Source: Diadema setosum | Lineage: Eukaryota; Echinodermata; Echinoidea; Diadematoida; Diadematidae | Reading direction: 5' to 3' | Length of the DNA stretch: 64,000 bases | Assembly: GCF_964275005.1 (NCBI RefSeq) | Contig: NC_092690.1 | Coordinates: 10,482,010-10,546,009, forward strand | In this document: positions 13,843 to 21,779 of the stretch, piece after piece | Layout of the letters: each line of letters begins with the position of its first letter | Position numbering within the stretch: position 1 is the stretch's first letter | The notes under the pieces: model-generated | Seen by the model: only the letters and a program-made list of their open reading frames with translations | Database searches by the model: none | What the model was told of the DNA's origin: nothing | Position numbers and translations under genes: made by a program

Positions 13843-16800
13843 TATTATTAATGTCAGTTTAATCTGATAATCCCCTCATTGTTGTTACTCCGGTGGTTTC
13901 CATCCTGTTCGCACAACCAGCACGGCTTGATAAAGACTAAGCGCTTGAATAGATACACTACTTCAGAGTCTCTTTTCTCAGTTCACACTTTTTCTGAGTT
14001 TGTGCATTCTTTCCAATATTTAGTTTAGATAGGTTAGGAGAGTCCAATTGATTTGAGTAATACATCATTTTAAAGCTTAAAGTCTGCTCTTTCAGAACAT
14101 GCTCCCAACTAAAATTTCATGTGTGGCGACTTTTTGTGTGTTTTGTGGTGCAGGGTCACATATAACATCACTATACCACAAATATAATATAGATCGAAAA
14201 GTTAAACATTAGAGTAAGAAAATATTACTTGCAGTCATGGAATAGACAAACAGTGGTTACGCTGTCGTTGTTCAGCGATATTCATGACTTATTGGGTTAT
14301 GTTTAAGGAGATATTTATGATAAAACAGTGCTTATAAAATTTACAGATAAAAAAAAAGACATCAAAACCTTCAAACATTCCTCAAACAACCAAGTACAAT
14401 ATCAAGTCATCTCTTGAAGTAATGTATTTTCTGTTTGAATTTCTTGTATGCATGTCATTTTGTAATGCGCAGTAGAATATATTATTATAGTGGCTGCGCA
14501 ATATAAATGTCCTTTATTATCATTATTATCAGTAGTAGTAGTAGTAGTAGTAGTAGTAATAGTAGTAGTAGTATCAAAAAAAATGTAATACACATTCGAT
14601 GGAGCGTAAAGTGCATGGGTAAGACTATGGAGAAATACTAAATTCGTTCTCATTTTATATAGTTGCCCCTGTCCCACACCTTCCCCGGCCAGAAAAGTTA
14701 ATAAAATGCTGTCACCCCATCCCTACCCAAAATATTGGGGGGTTTTTTTCGAAAAATATACATTCGAAGAGTACAAGAAAAAAAGTTCAGCACCAAGAGT
14801 CAACCGATGTCATGAGTATACATGGTATATGGGTGCCACTTAAAATTACCATTAATTGTGGGAGAAATTTCATAATTTGACCATGTAGTTCTGCCTCTCC
14901 ACCGCTCCAACTGTGTTGTAGCACTCCTTCAGGTAAAGGCGCTGCAGCTTGGCAACAGGAGTAGTGTGCCTTCCCACGAGTCTCTGTGTTCCCATGCGAG
15001 TGGAAAACGGAAAACGTCGAAGGACGTAATTGTCCGCAACATCCGTAGCTGTCCGTAAATATCCGTTAGCGGACGAAACTGTTGTGATACGTTAACTTGC
15101 GGTTAATTTCGGATACTTACGGTGGACGTAAGCGAACGCAAATGGACGGGAGGTAAATCTTTTTGCGGATGGTCTGCGTCCAAGCCACGGGTAGTTACGT
15201 AGACTTACGGATAGTTACGTTTGGTTACGGTTACTTGCGTAAGTTTGCGTCCGTGGCGTCCCTCTGCGAAATTTTGAACATTTCAAAATTTCGCAGGTTC
15301 GGCGACGTCATTTTGCGTTTCTTTACGGATGAGTTACGGGCAGTTACGTCTACATACGTCCCTGCGGATGCCTGCGTCCACGTTGCGTCCCCCTGCGTCC
15401 CCCTGCGTCCACTCATTCGTATCTATCCGCGGCGGACGTTATCCATCGTAAAGCACTGTGTGACTGGGGCATTAGGTCGCCCTACTGCGGTTACGCAACC
15501 ATGCGTTTCCAATTTCTGAAAAGACGCGCGCCACGTAAAGTGCACACTCGCTGTGTGGTGTGTAATGCACGCATATGCATGGAACAAGGATGTGTTTCTT
15601 TCACCAACAAGGTTTGAGAAATAGAGTAACAACAGTCTCATTCCCTTTGATCCCATGTCTCATGCTGCCACTCAGAAATATTTGAAGTATGTGCTAAACT
15701 GGAGCTGCCTCACAGATAGGAAGACAATTGATTCATGTGCCATTGTATCATGACTCCTCACTCTCAAAGGAAGATATGTCTTTATGATGGTAATTGCTTT
15801 TCGCCGTCCCTTCTTAGAAAACAAGCGGCACATTAATAGTACAGGCAGTCAGGACTTTGGAAAGGGCTCTCGAAAGGGCTATGGAAAGGGCTATGGAAAG
15901 GGCTATCGAAAGTTGATAAACGCAGCCGACGAAAACAAGCGGCATATTTATAGTACAGGGAGTGGACAGGGCTTTCGAAAGGGCTATGGAAAGGGCTATC
16001 GAAAGGGCTATCGAAAGGGCTTTCGAAAGTCGTTTAAACTGGGGAAAGTTGATAGACGCAGCCAAAGTATTTAGGTTTATTTACATAATAAACTACCGAT
16101 TTACATCAAACCCCGATCACTCAAACATATGATTCAAAAACCTGATGCAAAACGTTAGACATTGTTAGACATCAAATCCTATCGTCATTTTCAGAACATA
16201 CACCTGCAACGAAGGGAGTGATCTAAGTAACGTATCTGATATCAGCTTATCGTAACATGAGGCTTCCGCGGCTTCGGATCAGTATATATATATATATATA
16301 TATGTTTGTTTCTTTGTAACAAGAGATTCAATGAATAAATTATGGTTCCATGTATGCGTTAGGTTGACTTTGTTTAACACATGAAATTACACTGCCATGC
16401 GGCATTTCTTTGATCTTCTCTCAAGAGTCTGAAAAAAGGTAACGTATCTGACTGCGATTTGGCGACATGATATAAATTATCTCTTAGAAATATATCAAAG
16501 CATGATATTGGTATGTAATATTATTTTTCATTCAGGCACGCGAGGGGCAATGTAATGAGGTACAAAAGATTTGATCTGAATGATATGTTAACAAACTACA
16601 ACTTGTTATATGAACACTTCCTGTCCTGGCGACATGGGTTTTTAGGGTTACATCAAACTTCGGATCGTATATTTCTAATATCCCGGATGTCCCAATAGCT
16701 TTATTGATATTCATTTTACAGGTCTGACCTCTCAGATGAATTTAAGTAAAAAAATTGATTTCTGAGGGACAAAATATCGATTTAAACTGTATAAACATGC

Positions 16801-16961
16801 TGGCGACACGAAAATTGCAGTTTTGCACACTTTATCGGAGAATGGCCCTTTAATTCGCACTGACTGCGAGAAGATTATTTTTATATGTCATGTGAAAATA
16901 TGTGGACGCATGTGTATGTGTGCGTAGGTGCTTTTTTCATGTATGATTTCTTGATATCTAA

Positions 16962-17006
<45 letters not shown>

Positions 17007-20000
17007 TTTGAACGAGCTTTAGTATCCAAATGTCAATACGCCTTTTCAACTGCGTGTACAAATTATTATTGTAACTTATTTTGTTTTATTTGGAAATTGA
17101 AGATAAATGAAAAGAAACTGAAATGATTATCTTAAAATTGTCTTTGCGGCGGCCATTCATATGCTCTTTTGAGGTGTCATGCCCCAGTCACACAGTGCTT
17201 TACGATGGGTTACGTCCGCCGAGGATAGTACGGATGAATGGACGCAGGGAGACGCTGTGTGGACGCAGGCATCCGCAGGGACGTATGTAGAATGTAACTC
17301 CCTTCAGTGGGGTCTGTAACTGTAGACGTAACTGTTCGTAACTCATCCGTAAAGAAACGCAAAATGACGGCGCCAAGCCTGCGAAATTTTGAAATGTTCA
17401 AAATTTCGCAGAGGGACTGCACGGATGCAGACTTACGCAAGTAACCATAACCAAACGTGATTATCCGTTGGTAACTGAACGTAACTATCCGTATCTTGGA
17501 CGCAGATCATCCGCAAAAAAAAAAAAAAAAAAAATTACCTCCCGTCCGTTTGCGTTCGTTTACGTCCACTGTAAGTATCCGAAAGTAACCGCAAGTTAAC
17601 GTATCACAGCACTTTCGTCCGCTTACGGATATTTGCGGAAAGTTACGGATGCTGCGGACGATTACGTCCCTCGACGTTTTCAGTTTTCCACTCGCATGGG
17701 AACACAGAGACTCGTGGGAAGCCACACAACTCGTGTTGCCAAGCTGCAGCGCCTTTACCTGAAGGAATGCTACAACACAGTGGGAGCAGTGGAGATGCAG
17801 AACCGCATGGTCAAGTTATGAAATTTCTCCCACAAATGGTCATTTTAGGTGGCACCCATGCACATGACATCGGTTGACCCTTGGTGCTAAACTTTTTTTT
17901 TTTTTTCGTCCACTCTTCGAATGTATATTTTTCGGGGAAAAAAAGACCATATTTTTTGGCAGGGGATGGGGTGACAGCATTTTATTCACCTCTCTGGCCG
18001 GGGAAGGTGTTGGACAGCAATAAACTATATATAAAATGAGAACAAATTTGATATTTCTCTATAGTCTTACCCACTTTACGCTCCATTGAATGTGTATTAT
18101 TTTTTTTGATATCGTATTTGGGTGTGAGAAGGGTGTTCGAAAGTCCTAATGTCTTTTTTCCTGGAAATCTAATAAGCATTGCTTTATTATAACAATCTAC
18201 TCAACATACCCCTGGAAGTCATAAATATCACAGCACAATGACAGCGTAACCACAGTGTGTCTATTACATAGTAGTCATGTCTGTAAGTAATATTTTCTTA
18301 CTTTAATGTTTAACTTATCAATCTACAACATGTATATCGTATCTTATTTGTTGTATAATTATATTATGTATTCCTTACATCTATGATGTTTATTCATATT
18401 TCAGTTGCACAAATAAAATTCAAACTTCAAGTTCGAAATTTCATCTTTTATTACTGTAAAGCAAATTAAAGGAATACGAACATTTTTCACAACTTGTACG
18501 TAATTCAATTTCAGTTTTCCCTATAGTTTACAATATAAAACAGTCCAATATGTGATAAACTTGCTGTCATAATACACTGACTTGGCAGGGATCGTCAGAG
18601 AAAACCATATTGTCCATAATTATTTTTTACAATCTGTAACTATCCGTAAATATCCGCAAACTCTCTACAAGTGTTCAGAACTATTTGGAAGTTTACGCAA
18701 GTTGAAAGATCAAATTACGTGCCAATTCGTAAGAATATCCGCAAGTGGACGCAAGTATTCGCATTTTGTCGTATCTGTCCTTATGGCCCGCATTTTTTCG
18801 TGTATAGGTCCCTATGTTTTGTAAACATTTTCTGGTAGCGGCAAGGGATCCGGGGGAGTCCGCAAAAAAAAAAAAAAAAAAAAAGAAGACTTTTTTGGAC
18901 GTAACGCCGGACGCAGAGCATTGTGTGACTGGGGCTTCACATTCGAAGTTTCGATTGTTCTAAATTGAATGAATGAATGTTTAATAGTCCCCTCTACTTA
19001 AGTATTCAAATTCATGAAATTCTTCCGTCGAGATATTTTCATTGCAACTGATTGACAAGTTGCCCTACATCGACGTAAATAAGCACTGAATTGATATTGA
19101 AGTATGTATTGAATTTCACGTATATAAGTGTAGGATCAGATTAGGTTAGTTACACCGGAGATTCGTTATCCGCGTAATTGAATAGATCCGAACCTGAAAA
19201 ATAAGATTAATTCTCTTTAGCTATATGTAGCGTTGTTATTTAAAATGAAATAAATGTGTTATCATTTGAAATGACGTAACTTCCGAATACAGAACTATAA
19301 CCATTTTTAACGGTATTATTGTTCAGTGCAGTATGCATACATATTAAGTCATCAGCATCTGCAAAATCCATCTGCTTTAACAAGCACAAAGAAAATAACA
19401 GCAATATCAACAGGAGGACATCGTGTGTATAGTAAAAGCAGTGGCGTATCTAGGGGGGGGGGGGGGCAAGGGGGGCACGTGCCCCGGGCGCCACTCCGTG
19501 GGGGCGCAAAAAAACGAAAAAAAAAACGAAGAAGAAGGAAAAAAAAAACGAAGAAGAAGAAAAAAAGAAAAGAAGAAGAAAAAGAAGAAGAAGAAGAAGA
19601 AAAAAAAAAAAAACTCGCCCGGAAGGGGGAGGGAGAATGGTGGGGGAGGGGGGGGCAGAAACCAAATCAAACAAGATAAAAACAAAACATGATGATGACG
19701 CGGACAAAATGATAGCGTTCACACAAAAATTCCATGTTCTGTGAGCTGAAATACAACAATTTTCGGCTCGCTCGCTGCGCTCGCTCGCCAAAATTTATAT
19801 GAAAAAGAAGATAAGAACAAAACGTGATGATGACAAAATGACAGTGTCTATTGTGTTCACACATATCATTTTATATTTAGCAGGCAAAATGTTTCCCGGA
19901 GCAGCGGCTGCAATTTCATTCGTTCTGCAATTATTTCATTCGTTCTGAAGCGATCGCCAATTGGATCAAAAGAGGGCGTCAACGGTTTCGAACATACGGG

Positions 20001-21779
20001 GGGGGGGGGGGGCGAAAAAAACAACAACAAATCAAACAAGAAAAGAACAAAACGCAATGATGACGCGGAAATATACAAATTTCGGCTCACTCGCTTGTAC
20101 TAATTTAGAGTATTTTTTCAAGTCCTCAGTTTGTTGGTATAAATCGTTATCTATAAGGCCGTCACTATATCTTGATTAGAATTGTAAGATTTAATAAGCA
20201 AAAAATGACAAGAGTTTCATGATTTGTAAGCTGAAATACAAAAATTTTCGGCTCGCTCGCTGCGCTCGCTCGCCAAAATTTGTATAAAAAAAGAGAGGAA
20301 GATAAGAACAAAACGTGACGATGACGCGGACGAAATGATAATGTCTATTGTGTTCACTCATGTCATTTTATATTTAGCAGGAAAAATGTTACACGGAGCA
20401 GCGACTGCAATTTCATTCGTTCTGAAGCGATCGCCGATTGGATCAAAAGAGGACGCCAACGGTTTCGAACATACGGGGGAGGGGGGCGCAAAAAAAAAAT
20501 CAAAAAAGATAAGCAAAAAACGTAATGATGACGCAGAAATATACAAATTTCGGCTCACTCGCTCGTACTAATTTAGAGTATTTTTTTCAAGTCCTCAGTT
20601 TGTTGGTATAAATCGTTAGGTCGTCACTATAATTGTAAGATTTAATAAGCAAAAAATGACAAGAATTCCATGTTTTGTAAGCTGAAATACAAAAATTTTC
20701 GGCTCGCTCGCTGCGCTCGCTCGCCAAAATTTATATAAAAAAATAAGAACAATACGTGATGATGACGAGGACATTTACAAATTTCAGCTCACTCGCGCGC
20801 ACTAATTTAGAGTATTTTTTAAAGTCCTCAGTTTTTTGGTATAAATCGATATCTATAGGGCTGTCACTATATCTTGATTAGAATTGTAAGATTTAATAAG
20901 CAAAAAATGACAAGAATTCCATGTTTTGTAAGCTGAAATACAAAAATTTTCGGCTCGCTCGCTACGCTCGCTCGCCAAAATCTATCACAATTCATTACAT
21001 TTAAATCACCCTCAAAAGATCCCTTTTAAGTGCTTGAAAAAGCATCACGTGGACTTTGTTTAAAGTCCTTACCGATTGGATCAAAAGAGGACGCCAACGG
21101 TTTCGAACATACGGGGGAGGGGGGCGCAAAAAAAAAATCAAAAAAGATAAGCAAAAAACGTAATGATGACGCAGAAATATACAAATTTCGGCTCACTCGC
21201 TCGTACTAATTTAGAGTATTTTTTTCAAGTCCTCAGTTTGTTGGTATAAATCGTTAGGTCGTCACTATAATTGTAAGATTTAATAAGCAAAAAATGACAA
21301 GAATTCCATGTTTTGTAAGCTGAAATACAAAAATTTTCGGCTCGCTCGCTACGCTCGCTCGCCAAAATCTATCACAATTCATTACATTTAAATCACCCTC
21401 AAAAGATCCCTTTTAAGTGCTTGAAAAAGCATCACGTGGACTTTGTTTAAAGTCCTTACCGCGATGGGGTTGGGGTTGAACACTTTTTCAGAAATTAGGG
21501 GTGCAATTTTTGTGCTTGCCCCGGGCGCCGTTTTCCCTAGATACGCCGCTGAGTAAAAGGTAGACTTTGCCGCATGTTTTGTTACTGGAGAAGTGAAATA
21601 TGATCCACGTTACTTGCAACACGCATATTTGAAAGGAGTAACGACAATAAAATAAGTCTTATAGCGGATATATCCGAATAGTGCTGTGAGACATAGTACA
21701 GAATTGCAAAAATACGTGTAGCTGAAATTATCTCACCCAAATGCAATGTCAGGAGAATGAAGAAGACCTTGAAAAACAT
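2355..21779 (-). CDS. Three-Ig-domain type I transmembrane receptor with tyrosine-motif tail (whole gene, 7 exons)
   Basis: Joined minus-strand exons 21737-21779, 10700-11017, 8410-8754, 6902-7210, 4870-4983, 3843-4105 and 2355-2699 give 1737 bases: a stop-free frame of 578 residues plus a terminal stop. Phases match at every junction (1,1,1,1,1,0), and every site fits the GT-AG rule except one GC donor. The protein has a short hydrophobic signal sequence, three Ig domains (residues about 15-121, 121-236 and 236-339), a transmembrane helix near 352-372 and a tail of about 205 residues. Tail motifs are Y490-M-P-M, V-H-Y561-E-S-I and V-Y575-S-N-V. By analogy with vertebrate paired receptors it probably sits at the cell surface and signals through SH2 proteins. 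Ligand and orthologue are unknown. Exon 1 is the least certain part. Introns are filled with TIR elements. Confidence 0.8.
2802..3174. mobile_element. MITE with long TIRs and ATTTCGTTAACGAAAT words
   Basis: Left CCCGAAATCACGAAGGTGG and right CCTTCGTAAATTCGGG are imperfect inverted repeats. Further in, TGGACAATTTGTATGGAGCG is repeated inverted, giving arms of about 65 bp. The centre is built from palindromic words of the type TCATTTCGTTAACGAAATGA. It sits in receptor intron 6. No clear target duplication was seen. Confidence 0.7.
3175..3842. other. Receptor intron 6, remaining sequence
   Basis: AT-rich intronic sequence. The open frame crossing 3637-3957 on the plus strand is antisense to exon 6 and not supported. 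Confidence 0.4.
3843..4105 (-). CDS. Ig receptor exon 6, cytoplasmic tail part 1
   Basis: 263 bases, entering in phase 1 after ...cattttgcag and leaving in phase 0 at GATGAG/GTATGC. It is hydrophilic, rich in Ser, Thr, Gln and Arg, with no tyrosine and no domain recognised. If the donor were not used, translation would stop four codons later, giving a short-tailed form lacking all the exon 7 tyrosine motifs. Confidence 0.75.
4106..4869. other. Receptor intron 5
   Basis: Single-copy-looking AT-rich intron with poly-T tracts near 4418 and 4540. No repeat or RNA gene recognised. Confidence 0.4.
4870..4983 (-). CDS. Ig receptor exon 5, transmembrane segment
   Basis: 114 bases, phase 1-1, acceptor ...ttgcgcacag, donor GTTAGT. 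A short stalk (DPPASKNSFYLCK) leads into about 21 hydrophobic residues (VVFIVTGCF...VIAF) and a basic stop-transfer end, KLYR. The exon joins in phase to the Ig exon above and the tail exon below. Confidence 0.85.
5256..5700. mobile_element. Fold-back MITE with TATGAAGAGTTTGTTTGC termini
   Basis: The sequence TATGAAGAGTTTGTTTGC, followed by AAAAACCGATAAGTCCA, occurs at the left end and inverted at the right end and again at about 5471-5508. The two halves are inverted copies of each other over about 200 bp each. The short open frames inside are mirror translations of the arms. Confidence 0.7.
5707..6244. mobile_element. MITE with CACTGYAAAAA termini and GGTGTTA words
   Basis: CACTGCAAAAA on the left and TTTTTACAGTG on the right, both flanked by TA, a Tc1/mariner-like target pattern. 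Inside, GGTGTTA / TAACACC recurs about a dozen times in both orientations, including back-to-back GGTGTTAAATCTAACACC. Non-coding. It lies in receptor intron 4. Confidence 0.7.
6247..6899. other. Receptor intron 4, exon-proximal part
   Basis: No repeat or conserved signal recognised. The GC donor of exon 4 is at 6900-6901 (minus strand). Confidence 0.35.
6902..7210 (-). CDS. Ig receptor exon 4, membrane-proximal Ig domain
   Basis: 309 bases, phase 1-1. LIASCTVESYPPSSVYWRQ gives the first Cys and core Trp, and TFQCLVNNSLGND gives the second Cys, a C2/I-type pattern. The 3' junction reads AAAG then GCAAGT, a good match to the minor GC-AG donor class. No GT site keeps the phase-1 link to the transmembrane exon. 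Confidence 0.85.
7211..7853. other. Receptor intron 3, left part
   Basis: AT-rich sequence with short homopolymers and a poly-G run near 7757. Nothing else recognised. Confidence 0.35.
7854..8182. mobile_element. MITE with GGGGCCCGTTTCATAAAACT termini and nested palindromic insert
   Basis: GGGGCCCGTTTCATAAAACT is repeated inverted at both ends. Within it, 7939-8051 has its own inverted ends (TGTAGTCAGGGAC) and an interior of alternating GGATTGAA / TTCAATCC words, suggesting a second insertion. Flanks show no clear duplication. Confidence 0.65.
8195..8325. repeat. Fragment shared with 55185-55275, with long poly-C
   Basis: The stretch ggcccaaagtgatgacac ... gtatggtgcacaaaaagt is repeated at 55185-55245. 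Here it ends in an 18-base C run and cggttacgcc. It appears to be the 3' end of the element annotated at 54880-55275. Confidence 0.5.
8410..8754 (-). CDS. Ig receptor exon 3, second Ig domain
   Basis: 345 bases, phase 1-1, acceptor ...aacgacacag, donor GTAATA. Canonical pair and core residue are present: SIVCF (first Cys), LKWQT (Trp), SMKCLLE (second Cys), then TESTVTIV as strand G. Several N-x-S/T sequons (NLS, NVT, NES) fit an extracellular domain. Confidence 0.85.
8826..10083. mobile_element. Composite word-repeat element, GCGTTTATCAACT / AGTTGATAAACGC ends
   Basis: The outer ends GGCTGCGTTTATCAACT and AGTTGATAAACGCAGCC are inverted repeats. The left half holds three direct copies of a unit of about 122 bp (near 8827, 8949, 9073), each with an internal GTTTATCAACT...AGTTGATAAAC pair. 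The right half is a minisatellite of 12-bp units such as GGGCTTTCGAAA / GGGCTATGGAAA. Ends and interior are shared with 12654-16063. Lysine-rich open frames at 9633-10097 come from the 12-bp unit. Confidence 0.65.
10084..10454. other. Receptor intron 2, unassigned part
   Basis: AT-rich, no recognised feature. Confidence 0.3.
10455..10620 (+). repeat. tRNA-derived SINE-like repeat
   Basis: A TAGTCTAGACTAGTGG stretch resembles a pol III A box, and GGTTCGAATCC at 10506-10516 matches the B box. The 3' body (catgattttttatt..., aacactgaataa...ggtgcttac) recurs in diverged form at 30270-31180. There is no cloverleaf, so it is not a tRNA gene. Confidence 0.55.
10700..11017 (-). CDS. Ig receptor exon 2, membrane-distal Ig domain (V-like)
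   Basis: 318 bases between the acceptor ...ttctatag and a consensus donor GTGAGT, phase 1 at both ends, as usual for exon-shuffled Ig domains. The fold signature is visible: VELPCC strand B, VTWRL with the core tryptophan, and FQDEGIYTY near the C-terminus. The D-E-G-x-Y motif should be followed by x-C, but the codon is TAC (Tyr) instead of TGC (Cys), so the canonical B-F disulphide partner is missing. Other cysteines (VVSCNL, IICTVN) may substitute. Confidence 0.85.
11018..11659. other. Receptor intron 1, 3' part
   Basis: AT-rich, nothing recognised apart from the branch/acceptor side of exon 2. Confidence 0.3.
13516..14160. mobile_element. TGTGACCxTGCA MITE inserted in copy A
   Basis: Ends TGTGACCGTGCATCACAAAA and inverted TGTGACCCTGCACCACAAAA, flanked by TA. 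Comparison with copy B, which lacks it at the matching place (about 18330-18350), gives the empty site. It carries the TTA-triplet microsatellite at 13640-13855. A relative lies at 36496-37741. Confidence 0.75.
13640..13855. repeat. TTA-triplet microsatellite
   Basis: About 215 bases of ATT/TTA triplets with scattered substitutions. Leu/Ile-rich frames on both strands are artefacts of it. Confidence 0.95.
14537..14572. repeat. AGT-triplet microsatellite
   Basis: A run of about eleven AGT triplets with one interruption, inside copy A. Confidence 0.9.
16281..16303. repeat. AT-dinucleotide microsatellite
   Basis: Simple TA/AT run. A longer one follows at 16966-17003. Confidence 0.9.
16966..17003. 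repeat. AT-dinucleotide microsatellite
   Basis: About 19 AT units between the 11660-16848 and 17180-18936 elements. Confidence 0.95.
17180..18936. mobile_element. CCCAGTCACAC-type TIR element (copy B, inverted relative to A)
   Basis: Ends TGCCCCAGTCACACAGTGCT and inverted GCCCCAGTCACACAATGCT, with TCA outside both (17177-17179, 18937-18939). Its left end matches the right end of copy A in reverse complement (tttacgatgg...tacgtccgcc). Internal blocks such as ttttccactcgcatgggaac are shared with A. The minor frame at 17633-17821 lies in such a shared block and is not convincing as a gene. Confidence 0.7.
18937..19430. other. Receptor intron 1, single-copy-looking segment
   Basis: AT-rich sequence between two transposons. 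No feature recognised. Confidence 0.3.
19439..21551. mobile_element. hAT-like non-autonomous element (copy 1), 8-bp duplication
   Basis: Ends CAGTGGCGTATCTAGGG and CCCTAGATACGCCGCTG, flanked by perfect 8-bp AGTAAAAG duplications (19431-19438, 21552-21559). Subterminal ggcacgtgccccgggcgcc is palindromic. The interior is five tandem-like units, each with the near-palindrome GCTCGCTCGCTGCGCTCGCT; a 300-bp block at 20430-20990 is repeated at 21070-21440. CAG-type ends and the 8-bp duplication are hAT hallmarks. No transposase. Poly-Lys/Arg frames at 19326-19692 are low-complexity artefacts. Confidence 0.8.
21737..21779 (-). CDS. Ig receptor exon 1, signal peptide (candidate)
   Basis: ATG opens MFFKVFFILLTLHL and the exon ends TTGG before a strong GTGAGA donor in phase 1, the phase required by the next Ig exon. 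The signal sequence is short and lacks a clear small-residue cleavage motif. Alternative signal-like starts on the same strand are at 22412 and 23513; the latter has a weaker phase-1 GTGACA donor. The 10.7-kb intron to exon 2 contains the 11660-16848 nest, element 17180-18936 and hAT-like element 19439-21551. Confidence 0.5.

Larger units (their letters stand above)
13010..15471. mobile_element. CCCAGTCACAC-type TIR element, TTA duplication (copy A)
   Basis: Left TGCCTCAGTCACATAATGCT and right AAGCACTGTGTGACTGGGGCA are inverted repeats, with TTA directly outside both (13007-13009, 15472-15474). The subterminal sequence is a maze of short words such as TTACGTCC, CTTGCGGAT and AGTTACGG. A 3-bp TWA-type duplication is typical of PIF/Harbinger, but no transposase is present, so the superfamily is inference. 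Copy B at 17180-18936 is in the opposite orientation. Confidence 0.7.
12654..16063. mobile_element. GCGTTTATCAACT element, second copy, AAAG target duplication
   Basis: Ends GGTGCGTTTATCAACT and AGTTGATAGACGCAGCC, flanked by AAAG on both sides (12650-12653, 16064-16067). The left part repeats the 122-bp unit seen at 8826 and the right part (15657-16063) matches 9511-10083. It is interrupted by 13010-15471. Confidence 0.65.
11660..16848. mobile_element. Large non-coding TIR element, GGGCCATTCTCC ends, TTTA target duplication
   Basis: Left GGGCCATTCTCCGATAAGGT and right inverted GGGCCATTCTCCGATAAAGT are near-perfect TIRs, flanked on both sides by TTTA (11656-11659 and 16849-16852). The word GGTAACGTATCTGA occurs five times inside: inverted at 11862, direct at 12254, 12635, 16226 (one mismatch) and 16438. 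No long frame is present. The element contains 12654-16063, which contains 13010-15471, which contains 13516-14160. Confidence 0.75.

Noticed and set aside
13528..13862. Ile/Leu-rich frames on both strands, resembling membrane proteins
   Set aside because: They arise from the TTA-triplet microsatellite at 13640-13855.
17633..17821. Short plus-strand frame with a plausible helical sequence
   Set aside because: It lies in a block shared in inverted form with copy A (14930-15010), where the frame is not kept; it is part of the transposon.
19326..19692. Poly-Lys/Arg and antisense poly-Phe frames (also at 51966-52355)
   Set aside because: Purine tracts inside the hAT-like elements produce them; no start context, domain or conservation of frame.
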